NCBI RefSeq assembly: GCF_905475345.1
Contig: NC_066587.1
Span: forward strand, 606,501 to 670,500
DNA from: Vespula vulgaris
Taxonomy: Eukaryota; Arthropoda; Insecta; Hymenoptera; Vespidae
Direction: 5' to 3'
Length of the DNA: 64,000 nucleotides
The notes beneath the pieces are model-generated. The model saw only the letters and a list, made by a program, of their open reading frames with translations, was not told the DNA's origin and searched no databases. Position 1 is the stretch's first letter. Every line of letters begins with the position of its first letter. The translations under genes were made by a program, and so were the position numbers. Below are positions 25,260 to 35,619 of this stretch, in pieces.

Positions 25260-25936
25260 CGTAGAAAGAGCGGGCAAGAGAAGACAATGGGATTCTACAT
25301 AGAGCGTGAAGCCGCAGGTACGGTCTCGGTGTTATTAAAAATTCACTCCCTCTAGCGGCTGAAGTGGCCTCTGGCAATCTGCATCTCATTCCCGGTGGGC
25401 CCTTGTACGCCAGCCATCCAGCCAGCCAGCCAGCCAGCCAGCCAGCAACCAGCTAGAAAGCGAGCGAGCAAGCGAACAGCCAACAGCGAGGCAGCCATCA
25501 GGTGGCTGCCAGCACGCGGAAAAGGGTAGAAAACTCGACCTAGGAGGGATGATGCTTAGAAAGGGGGAAAGAGAGGGCCGAAGAAAGGGAGAGAGAAAGG
25601 TACCTCCAATGTGAGTTCTTCTACCCTTCCTACTGTCCTTCGTCCTTTCGTACGCGAGCCATCACTTTTCTATCTCTCTTATTCTCTTTCTTTCTTTCTT
25701 TTTTCTTTTTCTCTCTCTTTCTCTCTTTCTTCACTGTCTATCTCTCTTTCTTTCTCTCCTTCTTGGCAAACAACGAGAGAAAAGAAAAGAAAAAGGAAGC
25801 TCTTTACACCCAATTATAGGCGGCATTTAAGCAAATAAGCACCTGTCCTTTCCTCTCACGCCCTTTCATTTGCCACCCTCGTCTTTTCTTCCCTTATTAT
25901 TTCACCATTTTTATGAGACACTTCTCTTCGTCCTTC

Positions 25937-25971
<35 letters not shown>

Positions 25972-26292
25972 CTCTTTTCTTTTCTTTTCTTTTTCTTACG
26001 ACCTATTTTTGAATATTCGCATTCATTTCAAACGACATTGAGGATAAGTCTGTTATTCCATTTTTTTTTTTTTTATCGTATACGTATATTATTATTAGGT
26101 ATCGTTGAAATAAGTATTGAGTGTAAACAAAAAAATGGATATATCGTAGAGACAATTTCTCTCTCTTTCTCTCTTTTTTTCTCGGGTTATCTCTCGCGAC
26201 CTATTTTTCTAATTTCTTTTCATATTATTATAAATTACGCATTAAGGAAGTGTAATCTTACAATTATTTTATCATATACGTATATATTCCAT

Positions 26293-26353
<61 letters not shown>

Positions 26354-26832
26354 GTTCATATCGAAATAAGTTTCGACAGTAAACGATTAATAAATACATA
26401 TTTCCATTTCACTCTATTTCAGCCGTCGGCATAGAGAATTCAATGGAAATGATCTTGCCGTCACACTCTCTTTTTCTCTCTCTCTCTCTCTCTCTCTCCC
26501 CAGCTCTTTTTATTTCTCAAGTTATCCATATCTTTTTCTCACGAAGGCCAGCTCGGTCGATCAATCGCGTTTTAGCTTGAGGACCGGTAGCAGCCAAAAG
26601 TACAGCGAGCATAATCAATCACGAGACGGTTTTCGGTTGGTGTGCACACGCGGAAAAGGATCGAGGGTAGGTGGGTGGGTGGGGGTGGTGACGGGCGGGT
26701 GGTGGACCGAGGCGTGTTGTAGACTGTTCGCATAGTTCAGAAACGGAAACGGTAATATCGCCGGCCTGGGGCGACCACTCCCTTTGTCATTTTGTCATCC
26801 GGCGTAAGGACGAATCGTTCGCTTGCTTGCTC

Positions 26833-26879
<47 letters not shown>

Positions 26880-27239
26880 CTTATATCTACTTACTACTTT
26901 TCTACGTATACCTACGTTAAAGTAAGAAATTAATATCCGTGATATTAAATCGAGATTTCGAAAGAAACAGTTCGAGCGTCGATTAGATCCACGGGTTTCA
27001 TTATTTTCTTTTAATGTTAGTTTCTACCTATTGAAAATTTTCTTTCGTATCGTTCTTACCTTACTACCACTCCCATGTACCTCTTGAATATTTTCTACAT
27101 TCTTCTTATTATCCGGAATTTTATCTTGTAAGCGTTCGCTGGTACCGAACGGTAAGAAAAACATGATACAAAGGACGATTAGAATAACGTGGAAACCATG
27201 ATATCCTGCCAGATGAAAGATAGATCCTTGGGACTTCAT
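15267..27239 (-). CDS. large predicted secreted Lys/Glu/Asn-rich protein, 16 exons, family unknown
   Basis: Exons in transcript order: 27239-27060, 24273-24101, 23829-23651, 23307-22999, 22407-21589, 21393-21106, 20943-20628, 20485-20264, 20114-19754, 19475-18246, 17971-17819, 17727 to 17704 (or to 17613), 17357-17196, 17069-16860, 16714-16215 and 15870-15267. Each junction has GT/AG ends and the phases agree. With the short exon 12 the sum is 5,730 nt, about 1,909 aa. Exon 1 encodes a signal peptide. The rest is highly charged, disordered-looking and full of dibasic sites. Ordered islands are few: RSFLKNILKARDELKWI, LQREIVDVVFGDVQPIEF, ALPPDMRQFLEWMLEV, and a helical segment ending VHDYLVRQLNLLLHYIEM that spans an exon junction. 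I recognise no domain; a secreted prohormone-like or matrix protein is inference. Two weak points are the GTTACG donor of exon 3 and the exon 9 end, which could be 19754 or 19745. Confidence 0.7.
16215..16714 (-). CDS. exon 15 of the large secreted protein: second basic block
   Basis: The exon begins VRQLNLLLHYIEMKEK, continuing the helical segment of exon 14 (KVQTVHDYL). At 16391-16445 it encodes a Lys/Arg run (KKRRKKRKKRKRKRRRR). It then returns to a mixed sequence with AAMIRQKRGDNLEDEWDQF and KYEQPEIYKSMSIL. The exon ends with donor GG|GTAAGC and joins exon 16 in frame. Confidence 0.75.
16761..16795. repeat. (ATC)n intronic repeat
   Basis: About eleven ATC units in the intron between exons 14 and 15. 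Confidence 0.9.
17613..17727 (-). CDS. exon 12 of the large secreted protein, with frame break
   Basis: After the acceptor at 17728-17729 the frame reads VQKNEALK, then meets GTAAGC. If the exon continues to the donor GAG|GTATGT at 17613 its length is 115 nt, one base too many, and the entry frame hits a stop. The downstream half is clearly coding-like in another frame (PGLYRKNKPEDSTENDK, ending FDDGE) and ends in the phase required by exon 13. A 24-nt micro-exon ending at 17704 and using GTAAGC as donor also restores frame to exon 13. Either the base near 17700 is a sequence error or insertion, or the gene has switched to the internal donor. Confidence 0.6.
18131..18174. repeat. (CGTT)n intronic repeat
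   Basis: CGTT units with CCGTT/GTCC variants in the intron between exons 10 and 11, followed by a TTTC run near 18200. Confidence 0.9.
18246..19475 (-). CDS. exon 10 of the large secreted protein: longest exon, with polylysine block
   Basis: 410 codons, phase 0 at both ends, with a consensus donor AAC|GTGAGT. The first half is acidic/Ser/Asn-rich (for example FVEPMDRIDDFDDDIKVR). The plus-strand interval 18555-18672 encodes an almost pure Lys/Arg/Asn run on the minus strand (KKKKRKRKKNKNKKRKR and similar). A second basic region follows (FLGDSKRRRKLSKRRPF). Such a run would normally suggest a nuclear protein, but the gene model begins with a signal peptide. Confidence 0.75.
20212..20248. repeat. 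(GA)n intronic repeat
   Basis: Perfect GA run in the short intron between exons 8 and 9. Confidence 0.95.
20954..21030. repeat. (ACA)n intronic repeat abutting an acceptor
   Basis: An ACA/ACG trinucleotide repeat in the intron between exons 6 and 7. On the transcribed strand it is a GTT run ending about ten bases before the acceptor CGCAG|ATG, so it occupies the polypyrimidine/branch region. Confidence 0.9.
21106..21393 (-). CDS. exon 6 of the large secreted protein: furin-type site and acidic Tyr cluster
   Basis: The 288-nt exon is entered as D-E-R-D-N-L-K-A-G-R-Y. It contains NHVRRKR followed by YPLGIIEYYDYDEE (21256-21203). RRKR is a consensus proprotein-convertase site. The following EYYDYDEE places three tyrosines among acidic residues, which is the usual context for tyrosine O-sulfation. 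Both assignments come from motif knowledge, not measurement. Confidence 0.7.
21589..22407 (-). CDS. exon 5 of the large secreted protein: Asn-rich exon
   Basis: A 273-codon exon entered at TCAGCTTGGTGG (SAWWNESESQ). Upstream of the Asn tract are several KR/KRR sites (LRNKRINEKND, VFERRKRNEG). From about 22076 to 21949 the plus strand is a TTA/TTG/ATT microsatellite read as a long Asn run broken by Ser, Asp, Lys and Ile. The reading frame is preserved on both sides, so the repeat is translated. Alleles should differ in multiples of three. Confidence 0.75.
21949..22071. repeat. coding AAT/AAC (Asn) trinucleotide repeat
   Basis: Plus-strand TTA/TTG units within exon 5, translated as polyasparagine on the minus strand. 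It is the only long microsatellite in this gene that lies in coding sequence; the others are intronic. Confidence 0.9.
25213..25256. repeat. (GA)n microsatellite in intron 1
   Basis: Perfect GA run, preceded by degenerate GATAGA/GACAGA units from about 25136. Confidence 0.95.
25418..25446. repeat. (CCAG)n repeat
   Basis: Tandem CCAG units (CAGC register) in a GC-rich stretch of intron 1. Degenerate copies follow to about 25500 (CAGCAACCAGC, AGCGAGC). Confidence 0.9.
26300..26351. repeat. (AT)n microsatellite
   Basis: Perfect AT run of about 50 bp. Confidence 0.95.
26834..26877. repeat. (GA)n microsatellite
   Basis: Perfect GA run close to the 3' side of exon 1 on the minus strand. Confidence 0.95.
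27060..27239 (-). CDS. exon 1 of the large secreted protein: signal peptide
   Basis: Sixty codons from ATG 27239 to a consensus donor AAG|GTAAGA. After a polar start (MKSQGSIFHLAGYHG) there is a hydrophobic core FHVILIVLCIMFFLPF followed by GTSER, a plausible signal-peptidase site. I chose this ATG because the hydrophobic core sits about 16 residues in, and the donor phase fits the exon at 24273 exactly. The following 2.8-kb intron is the largest of the gene. Confidence 0.8.
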
Positions 27240-27701
27240 TTCTCTCCAATCTTAAAGTATGAGAGTTAAGTTGGTATTATTCTTTAAGCATACGTCACAA
27301 TGTGAAATAGAAAAATGTATGTATATATCTATGTGTATATATAAGTACGCGTCTACGTGTACATAACGAGCTGTTAAATTTCGATCTTTCGGGAAAGAAA
27401 AGTGTGTAGAGTTGTAAGAACAGAGAAAGAGAGAAAAAGAGAGAGAGAGAGAGAGAGAGAGAGGAGTGAGAGCATTAATTTCACGGTGCGCATAACTTTC
27501 CTGTCAGAATTTGCATTCGACTGCTGGACTTTCTTTTAAAGGCGTGCGTAGGCGCGCGAGCGAGCGCGGGAAATTAAAAACGTCCGATCGTAAAATCTTG
27601 AAAAGAGAAGAAATATCACCGGGACTGCTTTCTGAATCGTAATCACTCGCTTTTTATTATTTCTACTTTGTTCGCCTTTTTTTTTTCTTCTCTTTCCGTT
27701 C

Positions 27702-27743
<42 letters not shown>

Positions 27744-28600
27744 TCTCTTTGTTTTCGCATTTGTTGTATCACGGTAAATAAATATCTAAGCTGTATCTCA
27801 ACGATACTCCTCCGTTTTGAGTTTTGTCCGTGAAAAATATATTCGATCCCGTTGGAAGGTTTAATTTAATCGCGATTAATTCAGGCTCGAGAATATAGGA
27901 ATCAGATGCGTTTCCTATCGATTAGAGAGGACGTTAAGCGTACGAAGAAGAGATGTAAAGGAGAAAGTAGTGAATACAGAGCAGCTCGAAGAACGATCTG
28001 GGTCATTGCAGTCTACTACGGAGTAGTAGTGGTAGTAATAGTAATAGTAGTAGTGGTAGTAGTTACTAGTGGTCATCCCACAAGCAGGAGAAGATTCTGA
28101 ATAGAAGTAATCCTAGCGATAATTCCAGACCATTTCGCTTCGTTGGCTTTTCCTTCGGCCCGATAGATTCGACTTTACTAGACTCTCTTTCTATCTTCTA
28201 TCTATTCGAAAGCTCTCCTGTACGAACACTCGCCAAGCCGATATACGAAATTTCTTGTATATATGTGTGTGTGTGTCTGTGTGTGTTTGTATGTACGTAT
28301 ATATATTAGTAAAAAAAGGAGTCCGACGTCTTATCAAAACTTCTAGACCGATATCGTAGACGCGATAAAACATACTGTTTGTTTGCCCCCGGATAGAAAT
28401 TTCTTGATTAACCCATTTAAAAGGAAATAGAAGTACCTTAATCGTTCGAACGAAAAGACGATAGAGAGGTAACGAAACTGATAATACAGCTTCGATAATC
28501 GAGCCCAACCACCCTTCTTCCTTTCATTCATTTCTTCTTTTTTTTTCTTCGTCATCTGTCCTCTTCTCGTAAACGAAGAATCATAACGAGGGAGGAGAGG

Positions 28601-28616
28601 GAAAGAAAAAAAGAAA

Positions 28617-28664
<48 letters not shown>

Positions 28665-28665
28665 G
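28601..28665. repeat. (GAAA)n tetranucleotide repeat
   Basis: GAAA units, perfect over most of the length and imperfect on the left side. Confidence 0.9.
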
Positions 28666-28969
28666 AAAATCGCGACTCTCTTCCATCTCCATTGAACGAG
28701 AAATGGCAAGGAAAGAGACGAAGAAGAGTTAAGCGATCGCTTCGTTCTCTCTGACAACGAGCGAACGATCGCTCGGCCAAGTGGGTGAAAGGAGGAAGAG
28801 GAGAAAGAGGAAGAGAGGGAGAGAGAGAGAGAGAGAGGGATTGAGGAAGTTGGAAAAAAGGTTGGAGGGAAATCGCGAAAGATTTCTACGTCGCTACGAG
28901 GAGAGAAGGGTTCTCATTCTCGCTGCATGCTTCCCTTTCTCCACCCTTCCCCTCGACCGATTCTATTCT

Positions 28970-29001
<32 letters not shown>

Positions 29002-29062
29002 TAATACTACCACCATTACTATTACTACTACTACTATTATTACTATTACTGCTACTACTACT
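28970..29062. repeat. (CTA)n trinucleotide repeat
   Basis: CTA/TTA/CCA units, imperfect in the middle, followed directly by a CT run. Confidence 0.9.
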
Positions 29063-29502
29063 TTCTCTCTCTCTCTCTCTCTTTCTCTCGTTTTTTTTTT
29101 CTTACTCTTCTATTCCCTCTTTTCGACTCACAACGACTCGCCGCGAATTTCAAGGCGAAATGGAAGGGCTCGCCCGGATATTTTTGTCCTTTCGACGAAA
29201 ATCGCGAATAAAGGAACGAACGAACGAATGAGAAAGAGAGAGAGAGAGAATGAATGCCAAGAAGAAGAAGGAAAAGAGAAGGAGGAGGAGAAGGAGGTGG
29301 AGATGAAGGAGGAGGAAGAGGAGGAGGGAGATGGTGATACCGACATAATGTACCGCGTAAGAGCCATTAGGTTATTAAAAACAGTGCCAGTGGTAGGCAC
29401 ACGAGTAACGAACCGGCTGGTGGCTACCGAGGGATGCGACAAAGGCGGAAAATTAGCCTTGATAACTTCGCCTTTCGATGCAAAAGCTATGTGAAAGAGA
29501 AT

Positions 29503-29509
<7 letters not shown>

Positions 29510-29558
<49 letters not shown>
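29510..29558. repeat. (GA)n microsatellite
   Basis: Perfect GA run of nearly 50 bp followed by a short poly-A. Confidence 0.95.
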
Positions 29559-29559
<1 letters not shown>

Positions 29560-29701
29560 AAAAAAAAGGGGGAGAAAGAAAAGGAAGCAAGCTTACGAGA
29601 GAGGGGAGAGGAGAGAGGAGAGTAATCTCGACTTCCGTCGAACTTGTGTCAATGGTGGGGTGGCTCGATGACGATTCTTTGCTCGCTTTTAAAATGATCG
29701 A

Positions 29702-29706
<5 letters not shown>

Positions 29707-29738
<32 letters not shown>

Positions 29739-29858
29739 TTATGTATACATTATATACATATGTATGTATGTATGTGTGTGTGTGTGTGTGTGTGTATTTG
29801 TGTGTACCTAAATGTGTGTATGCGTGTATATACATATGTGTGTGTGTGTGTGTGTACG
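29707..29858. repeat. AT / GTAT / GT compound repeat
   Basis: An AT run (29707-29736), then TATG units, a GT run, and a second GT run to about 29858. Alternating purine-pyrimidine over most of the length. Confidence 0.9.
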
Positions 29859-30847
29859 TAATGATGAACGAAAGAGAGAAAGAGAGAGAAAGAAAGATTT
29901 TCATTAGATAATATTTTACACAAATTCTTACAAAGAGTAGACAGTCGAGGTTAAAAAATCGTATCTTATCGTCACCTTATTTCCGTCGTTAGGATAATCG
30001 AACACCGACCAGCAGCATCCTTTTTTCTTCATACGTTTGTTCTTAAGTATGTCATCGATGATGATTTTTAAGGAACGTTCGTATAAAAATCCGATTCGTA
30101 CAAAGAGATAGATAGATAGATAAGTCTACAAACACTAGTTGTCTTGACGTTTCATAGAAATATCGATTGTTTTTCAATCGAATTAGGAATGTGAACGAGA
30201 TGAAGTTGATCGAGTTATAGAATTTTCATACCTATACGTAAATATATACATATATATATATGTGTGTGTATGTATGTATACACACATACACGCATACACG
30301 CTCACACACACATATATCTATAAATATAAAGACACACAGAGAGTTGTTTTCACTTCGGTTAAACAACGAGGTTCATACCGGTATTGGCTAATCGAGTAGT
30401 CGAGTTTATTTTCGACACGGCAACACCCGTTCTTTCGAGAAAAGCGAAGAGGGAATAAGAGAAAGACAGAGAGAGACAGAGTGAGAGAAAAGGGAGGAGA
30501 GGTTGAAAGGGGAAGGAATGAATGTATGAAAGGAAGGAGTAGCGAGCTTACAGCGTGAATTTCGTTACGACGTTCGCAGCCCTCGCAGTAGGGAAATATC
30601 CGAATCTACGACGTCTACCGTAAACGCATAAAGTAGGCGCGCGCATAAGTCTGTAGATTAATTTCTTCCGTAAGTACATATATACACGGCCGTGTACCCG
30701 TGTAAATGCGCGTAGGTATACGCACGAAGGAGTACGACGAAGGGTTGGAAGGAGAAGGGAAAGGGAGAATAAGGGTACGGGGAGAAAAGGTAGAAGTGTG
30801 TTGCCAATGGAATACGCGAATACTTCCAACGACGCGTGCACTCGCAG

Positions 30848-30890
<43 letters not shown>
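30848..30890. repeat. (AT)n microsatellite
   Basis: Perfect TA/AT run, continued by degenerate ATACGT units. Confidence 0.95.
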
Positions 30891-30891
<1 letters not shown>

Positions 30892-31274
30892 GCATATATC
30901 TGTACGTATGTATATATATATTATATGTAGATATATACGTATAAACCACGCGTTTATATACATATTGTTTCTCGTTAATATTCAACAGACTGCGAGAATA
31001 TGGGCTAATCGTCATAAGACCTTCCCCAGAGCCGCCACGATATTATTGGCAATGATTTATTATTCTCTCGTTTAGGTGATAGCTGGGAGATCATTGGATT
31101 TCCCATGTAAACGTATTTACGTGATCAAAGCCGATCTCATTTTTTTTTTTCTTTTTTTCTTCTTTACGTTTGTCAAGCGAAATTTACTTCAGTTGCATTT
31201 ATTCTTATATAAGTCATGATGCGTGCACATTTATGTAATTCATCTTTTTCTTTCTTTTTTTTTCTTTTTTTAAT

Positions 31275-31317
<43 letters not shown>

Positions 31318-31598
31318 AAGAAAAAGAGAGTGCGAGAGAAAGAGAAAGAGAGAAAGAAAGAAAGATTCTCTCTTCCGCTCGGGCCGCCGATCGCGTATGC
31401 GCTTCATGGTAGTTCGCTTTTGCTCAGGTTAACGCAAATGCGAAGGGAACAAACAAACGGGGAATACAAATCTAGAGTGAAATGAACAATGCCCGGGAGA
31501 GTTACTGCCTTCTAATTGAAACCAGCTCCCGGACCACCCTCCGTTTCCTCCTTCCACCCTCTCCTCTCTCTCTCTCTCTTTCCTTCTCTATCTTTTCC

Positions 31599-31643
<45 letters not shown>

Positions 31644-31867
31644 TTCCCTTTTCACTCGGTACCGCCTAATCGTCCCGCACAGATGCGTGCCGCGCTTTCT
31701 CTCTATCCGCGCATAAAGCGTATAGTTTACGACAAAAGTTCGAGCTCGGTTTATACAAAACGGTCGTTGGTCCGTTACAGTAGAGTATACGAAGGGGAGA
31801 AGGTCCTGTTTACATGCGTCGAATGAACAGGTATCTATCTAACAACTCCGTTCGATCGGACTGCAAA

Positions 31868-31898
<31 letters not shown>

Positions 31899-32117
31899 TT
31901 TTCATGTGGATTCGTGAACAATTAGTTACCATCATCTTCTCATAAATCATTATTTTTCATCTTTTTTCCGAGGATATATTTCGTTCGGTTTGTTATGTAT
32001 TACATGTTGTACGTACGAGCTACCATATCGATTTGGAGTTTCTCAGTTTCTAACTAAATTCGGTCATGTGCCATTTCGCGATTACTTCGTAGATGGATAA
32101 AGAGAGAAAGGGAGAAG

Positions 32118-32119
<2 letters not shown>

Positions 32120-32160
<41 letters not shown>
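32120..32160. repeat. (GA)n microsatellite
   Basis: Perfect GA run. Confidence 0.95.
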
Positions 32161-32162
<2 letters not shown>

Positions 32163-32379
32163 TTTTTTCCGCTTCGATTATTAAAAAGAAAATGATAGTA
32201 GAAAATGTCTAGAATATTTTCTATCTTTCTATCTTCTTAGTAGCGGGCAGGAAGCCAAAATAAGGTATACTACATAGAATGCGATGTGTATACCTATACG
32301 ATTCGATGTTCTTTATTTTTCCACTAGGACGAAGTCGAGTTTAGCTCAGGCAAAATGATACAGAATTAGAAAAGAAGAG

Positions 32380-32431
32380 AAGAAGAAGAAGAAGAAGAAG
32401 AAGAAGAAGAAGAAGAAGAAGAAGAAGAAGA
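32380..32431. repeat. (GAA)n trinucleotide repeat
   Basis: About 17 near-perfect GAA/AGA units. Confidence 0.95.
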
Positions 32432-34445
32432 ACTGAAAAACTCTTTATCGACAAAGTTCCATCCTATGCCTCCGGTAGCTTTTTGTAATTTTATAAATAA
32501 TTTCACGTGGCAGAGTAATAACGTTGGAATAAAAAAGAGAAAGAGAGAAAAAGGGAGAAAGGGATGGGAGATAGAGATAGAGAAGGGTGAGTTTTATTCT
32601 GGCATGGTTTACAGTAGATATTACAGGGCACATGCAATAAACAATTCGAGGCATTTTAATGCGGCCCCCAGTGAGCCGTAAGGAGGACTCCAAACTAACT
32701 ATACTTTTACGTACCTCGCACGACTCTTTCGAACCAAACGAAGCCGTGAATGGTTGAATGGAAGAAAGAAAAAGAGGAAAGAGAGAGAGAGAGAGAGAAA
32801 GTTATCCCTTAAAGCCTTGCAACGAGCATCGAAAAGGCATAGCACATAAGATGCCTTCGATCTGCGACAGCTCGGTAAGCCAAGCTCGCGATCCTTTATC
32901 CAACCTTCCTCCTTGTCCTCTCCTCTTTCCTCACTCATTTTATTTTCCAGTTCTTTTATTCCTTCTTTTTCTTTTATTCGTCTTATTTTCTTGGAGTATG
33001 TAGAGAAAGAGAGAGAAAGAGAGATACTCCCTAAGGATACGAGGGTGTCATCTGAAAATCGCAGTTAACGTATCGATGCCGAAGCTCGTTTTTCCAATGA
33101 GATCCCATCGAAATTCGATTAGTTCGATATATGTATATATATAGAAGTAGATACAGAAATAAATAGATCCATATATATATATACATATAACAGTAATCCA
33201 ATTCAAAGAAATATACAACTAAATTAATCAACATTTCACGTATGATGTAAAATAATTTTAAAAAACGTATATATATATGTGTGTGTGCGTGTATCTCTGT
33301 CTGTGTGTGTACGTATATACACCAATATATATTCTATATAGATCGTTTGAAAAGGTACATCGTTGACCGTGTATATACGCATACGCATTACATTTATGTT
33401 ATCTTGAGCGTATCCGGCGTTACTTAAAGCCTTGAATGAATTCTATCAATTATCGCCATTCGAACCGCGTAATGGTCCAAAGAGCTTATCGATTATTAAT
33501 GAAGTGGGTAACGTCGTGTATCACCAGGAGGGGTTGCTTCGCCTCTAGGGGTGTTTAATGGGTCGTTAGCTTCGCAAAATGAACAAATTTCGCCTCCTTC
33601 GCCTTGTACGCCCAGTCTCAAAGGCGAAACTTTGATTGCCTTATCAATCATAGGATCGATCTATATAAGAGGACCGTTCTTGCACGATTTTTTTTTCTCG
33701 AAGGGAGAAAGGAAGGGACGCGCAAAAAGAGAAGAGAAGAAAATAAAAAAAAGTTTCGCTGTTTCTTTTCCTTTTTCTTTTTTTTCTCTTCTTTTTTTTC
33801 TCTTCTTTTTTATTCTTTCTTTTTTCCCTCGATAAACTCTTAACGACGTTTAAATAATTTTTATTCGATGAAGCATTATGCATAACACGAATTGACCGAT
33901 CACTACCGACTCAAGGAGAGAGGATGGGGGTGGGAAAGTGGGCCGATGGGTGGCGTAGCGCTTAAACGAAATACGATGAGCACTTTGGCGAGTCGTATCT
34001 ATCAAATATAAGCCTTGTGCCGTTAGTTGGAGGGTGTGGTGCACTCCAGGGAGAGGCAGGAAAGGACAGCCTCTCGGAATTTATACTACGTTCCTACGGC
34101 CTTATAACCCCCGTTACGGTTTATCACTTATTCATATAGCGTTGCGCCAGGAAAACTTATCCTAAGTGCCTATAAACGTTTAGCCGAATGTTTCTACCTT
34201 TTTTTTTTTTTTTTCGATGCGAGCTAGCGTCTCGTGATTCGATATCATTCTATTTTCGTTTATCTCGCGTGTTTCTTCTAAAACTAGCGTAGAAAATGAG
34301 AATATATGTGTGTTTGTATGTGTTGAGGGTAGGTGTATGTCGAACGTTCCTTGCTTTTCCTGTCTCTCTTTTTACCCTCGATGACCTTGAATTTCTTTCG
34401 ATCCTTCAATTTTACAAATTTACGTAGCTACGACATAGAGAGAGA

Positions 34446-34484
<39 letters not shown>

Positions 34485-35584
34485 TAAAATAAAATAAAAA
34501 AAAACGAAAAGTAATGGGATTATGAGAGATATCGCCAAAGAGTATGTATATAATACCACATACATTGGATGAAATATATATATCCGAAAAGTTTGTTGGA
34601 GCATCCCTTGCCACCGAACGCAGACGAGACTTCGTAAAATTGTTACGGCTGTGCCGGTCCCTATACGCGTAGATATATCTACCGGGTCAAAAGATATACG
34701 ATTTCCAGACGACAGATTCTCCTAGAAACGTGACTACTTTTCGGTATTCTCCAAGTCTTTGTTTTCTTTTAGTTTTGTCATTTTTTTGTAACGTCAAAAA
34801 TGAATCATCTTACAGGTTAATTCACACAGATTGGTATATTTTCTTCGTCTTAGTCGTCGCTTTATCTCCGAGTATAGCATTAATCAATCGGAGTCCGATG
34901 TTTCTCGATTTTCCGAAAAGCTTCGAAAATTGGGAATGAGGAATAGGGTGGACGATGAGGGAGGAGGACAAGGGGTTGAAAGGGAGAACGCGAATCGAGA
35001 AAGGAAAAGAAAAGAGGGTGATCTCTCGTATCGGTACCATCGCATCACGCGGCACCCCGTCTTCGGTCATTTTTCCCAGGAGAACGGAAACTGCAAATTA
35101 TTTTCCAGTCGTTCGTCGACCAGCTTGTATCCTTGGGATATAACGGGTGATCCCAAAATTCCCATGGGAAATGGGAAAAGGAAGGAGAGTCCTATAGGAG
35201 AGCGTGACGGCGCAGCTAGGAATACGGTCTCACGAAATATTCCACCTTATGGTGATCCCATGGCACATCCACTAGGACGATCGCTATCACCACCACCACC
35301 ACCACCACCATCACCATCGTTACCAACCACCAGCGGCAATGTCAGTAGCAACATCGCTAGTACATACTAGCGAGCTCGACTACTCTACGAACTACATCCC
35401 CATAACTCGCTTGACGCACTTTAGCCCTCCTCTAACCGTTCCTCTCCTCTTCTCTCCTAGTCGTCCCTCGTTTTCTTATACGTTGCGAACGTATACCTAA
35501 TGGTATTAGATCTACTGCTATAGCTTTTGAAATACGTTCTTTCTAACGATCGAGACGATTTTTTTTTTTTTTTTAATTTGTGTT

Positions 35585-35619
<35 letters not shown>

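Larger units (their letters stand above)
24274..27059. other. intron 1 of the large secreted-protein gene
   Basis: About 2.8 kb without a supportable exon. It contains (CT)n at 24854-24880 and 25014-25034, (GA)n at 25213-25256, a (CCAG)n run at 25418-25446, (TTTC)n near 25940-25972, a long (AT)n at 26300-26351, (CT)n at 26474-26498 and (GA)n at 26834-26877. Unique, GC-richer stretches at 25260-25620 and 26520-26830 could hold regulatory sequence. Confidence 0.6.
27240..31100. other. upstream region of the large secreted-protein gene; repeats
   Basis: No exon is seen. The presumed promoter/5'UTR of the minus-strand gene lies just above 27239, but no clear TATA box or initiator stands out. Repeats include (GA)n 27433-27463, (CT)n 27703-27743, GTA/GTG units 28021-28065, (GAAA)n 28601-28665, CTA units 28970-29062, (GA)n 29510-29558, AT and GT runs 29707-29858, and (AT)n 30848-30890. 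Unique blocks lie at 27790-28010, 28080-28250, 29930-30230 and 30540-30660. Confidence 0.55.

Noticed and set aside
28191..28508. 105-aa minus ORF beginning GSIIEAVLSVSLPLYR
   Set aside because: Hydrophobic start resembles a membrane segment, but it runs into a CA/TG repeat (THTDTHTHIYK) and has no supporting exon structure.
28781..29494. 237-aa plus-strand ORF
   Set aside because: Arg/Glu and Tyr/Thr runs are produced by GA and CTA microsatellites, with no coherent protein features.
34831..35370. 179-aa plus-strand ORF with a proline run (SPPPPPPPSPSLPTTSG)
   Set aside because: Mostly unique sequence, so I considered it as an exon. However, the Pro run comes from a CAC array, no domain is visible, and no flanking exon with matching phase was found. 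RNA-seq at 34.8-35.4 kb would decide.
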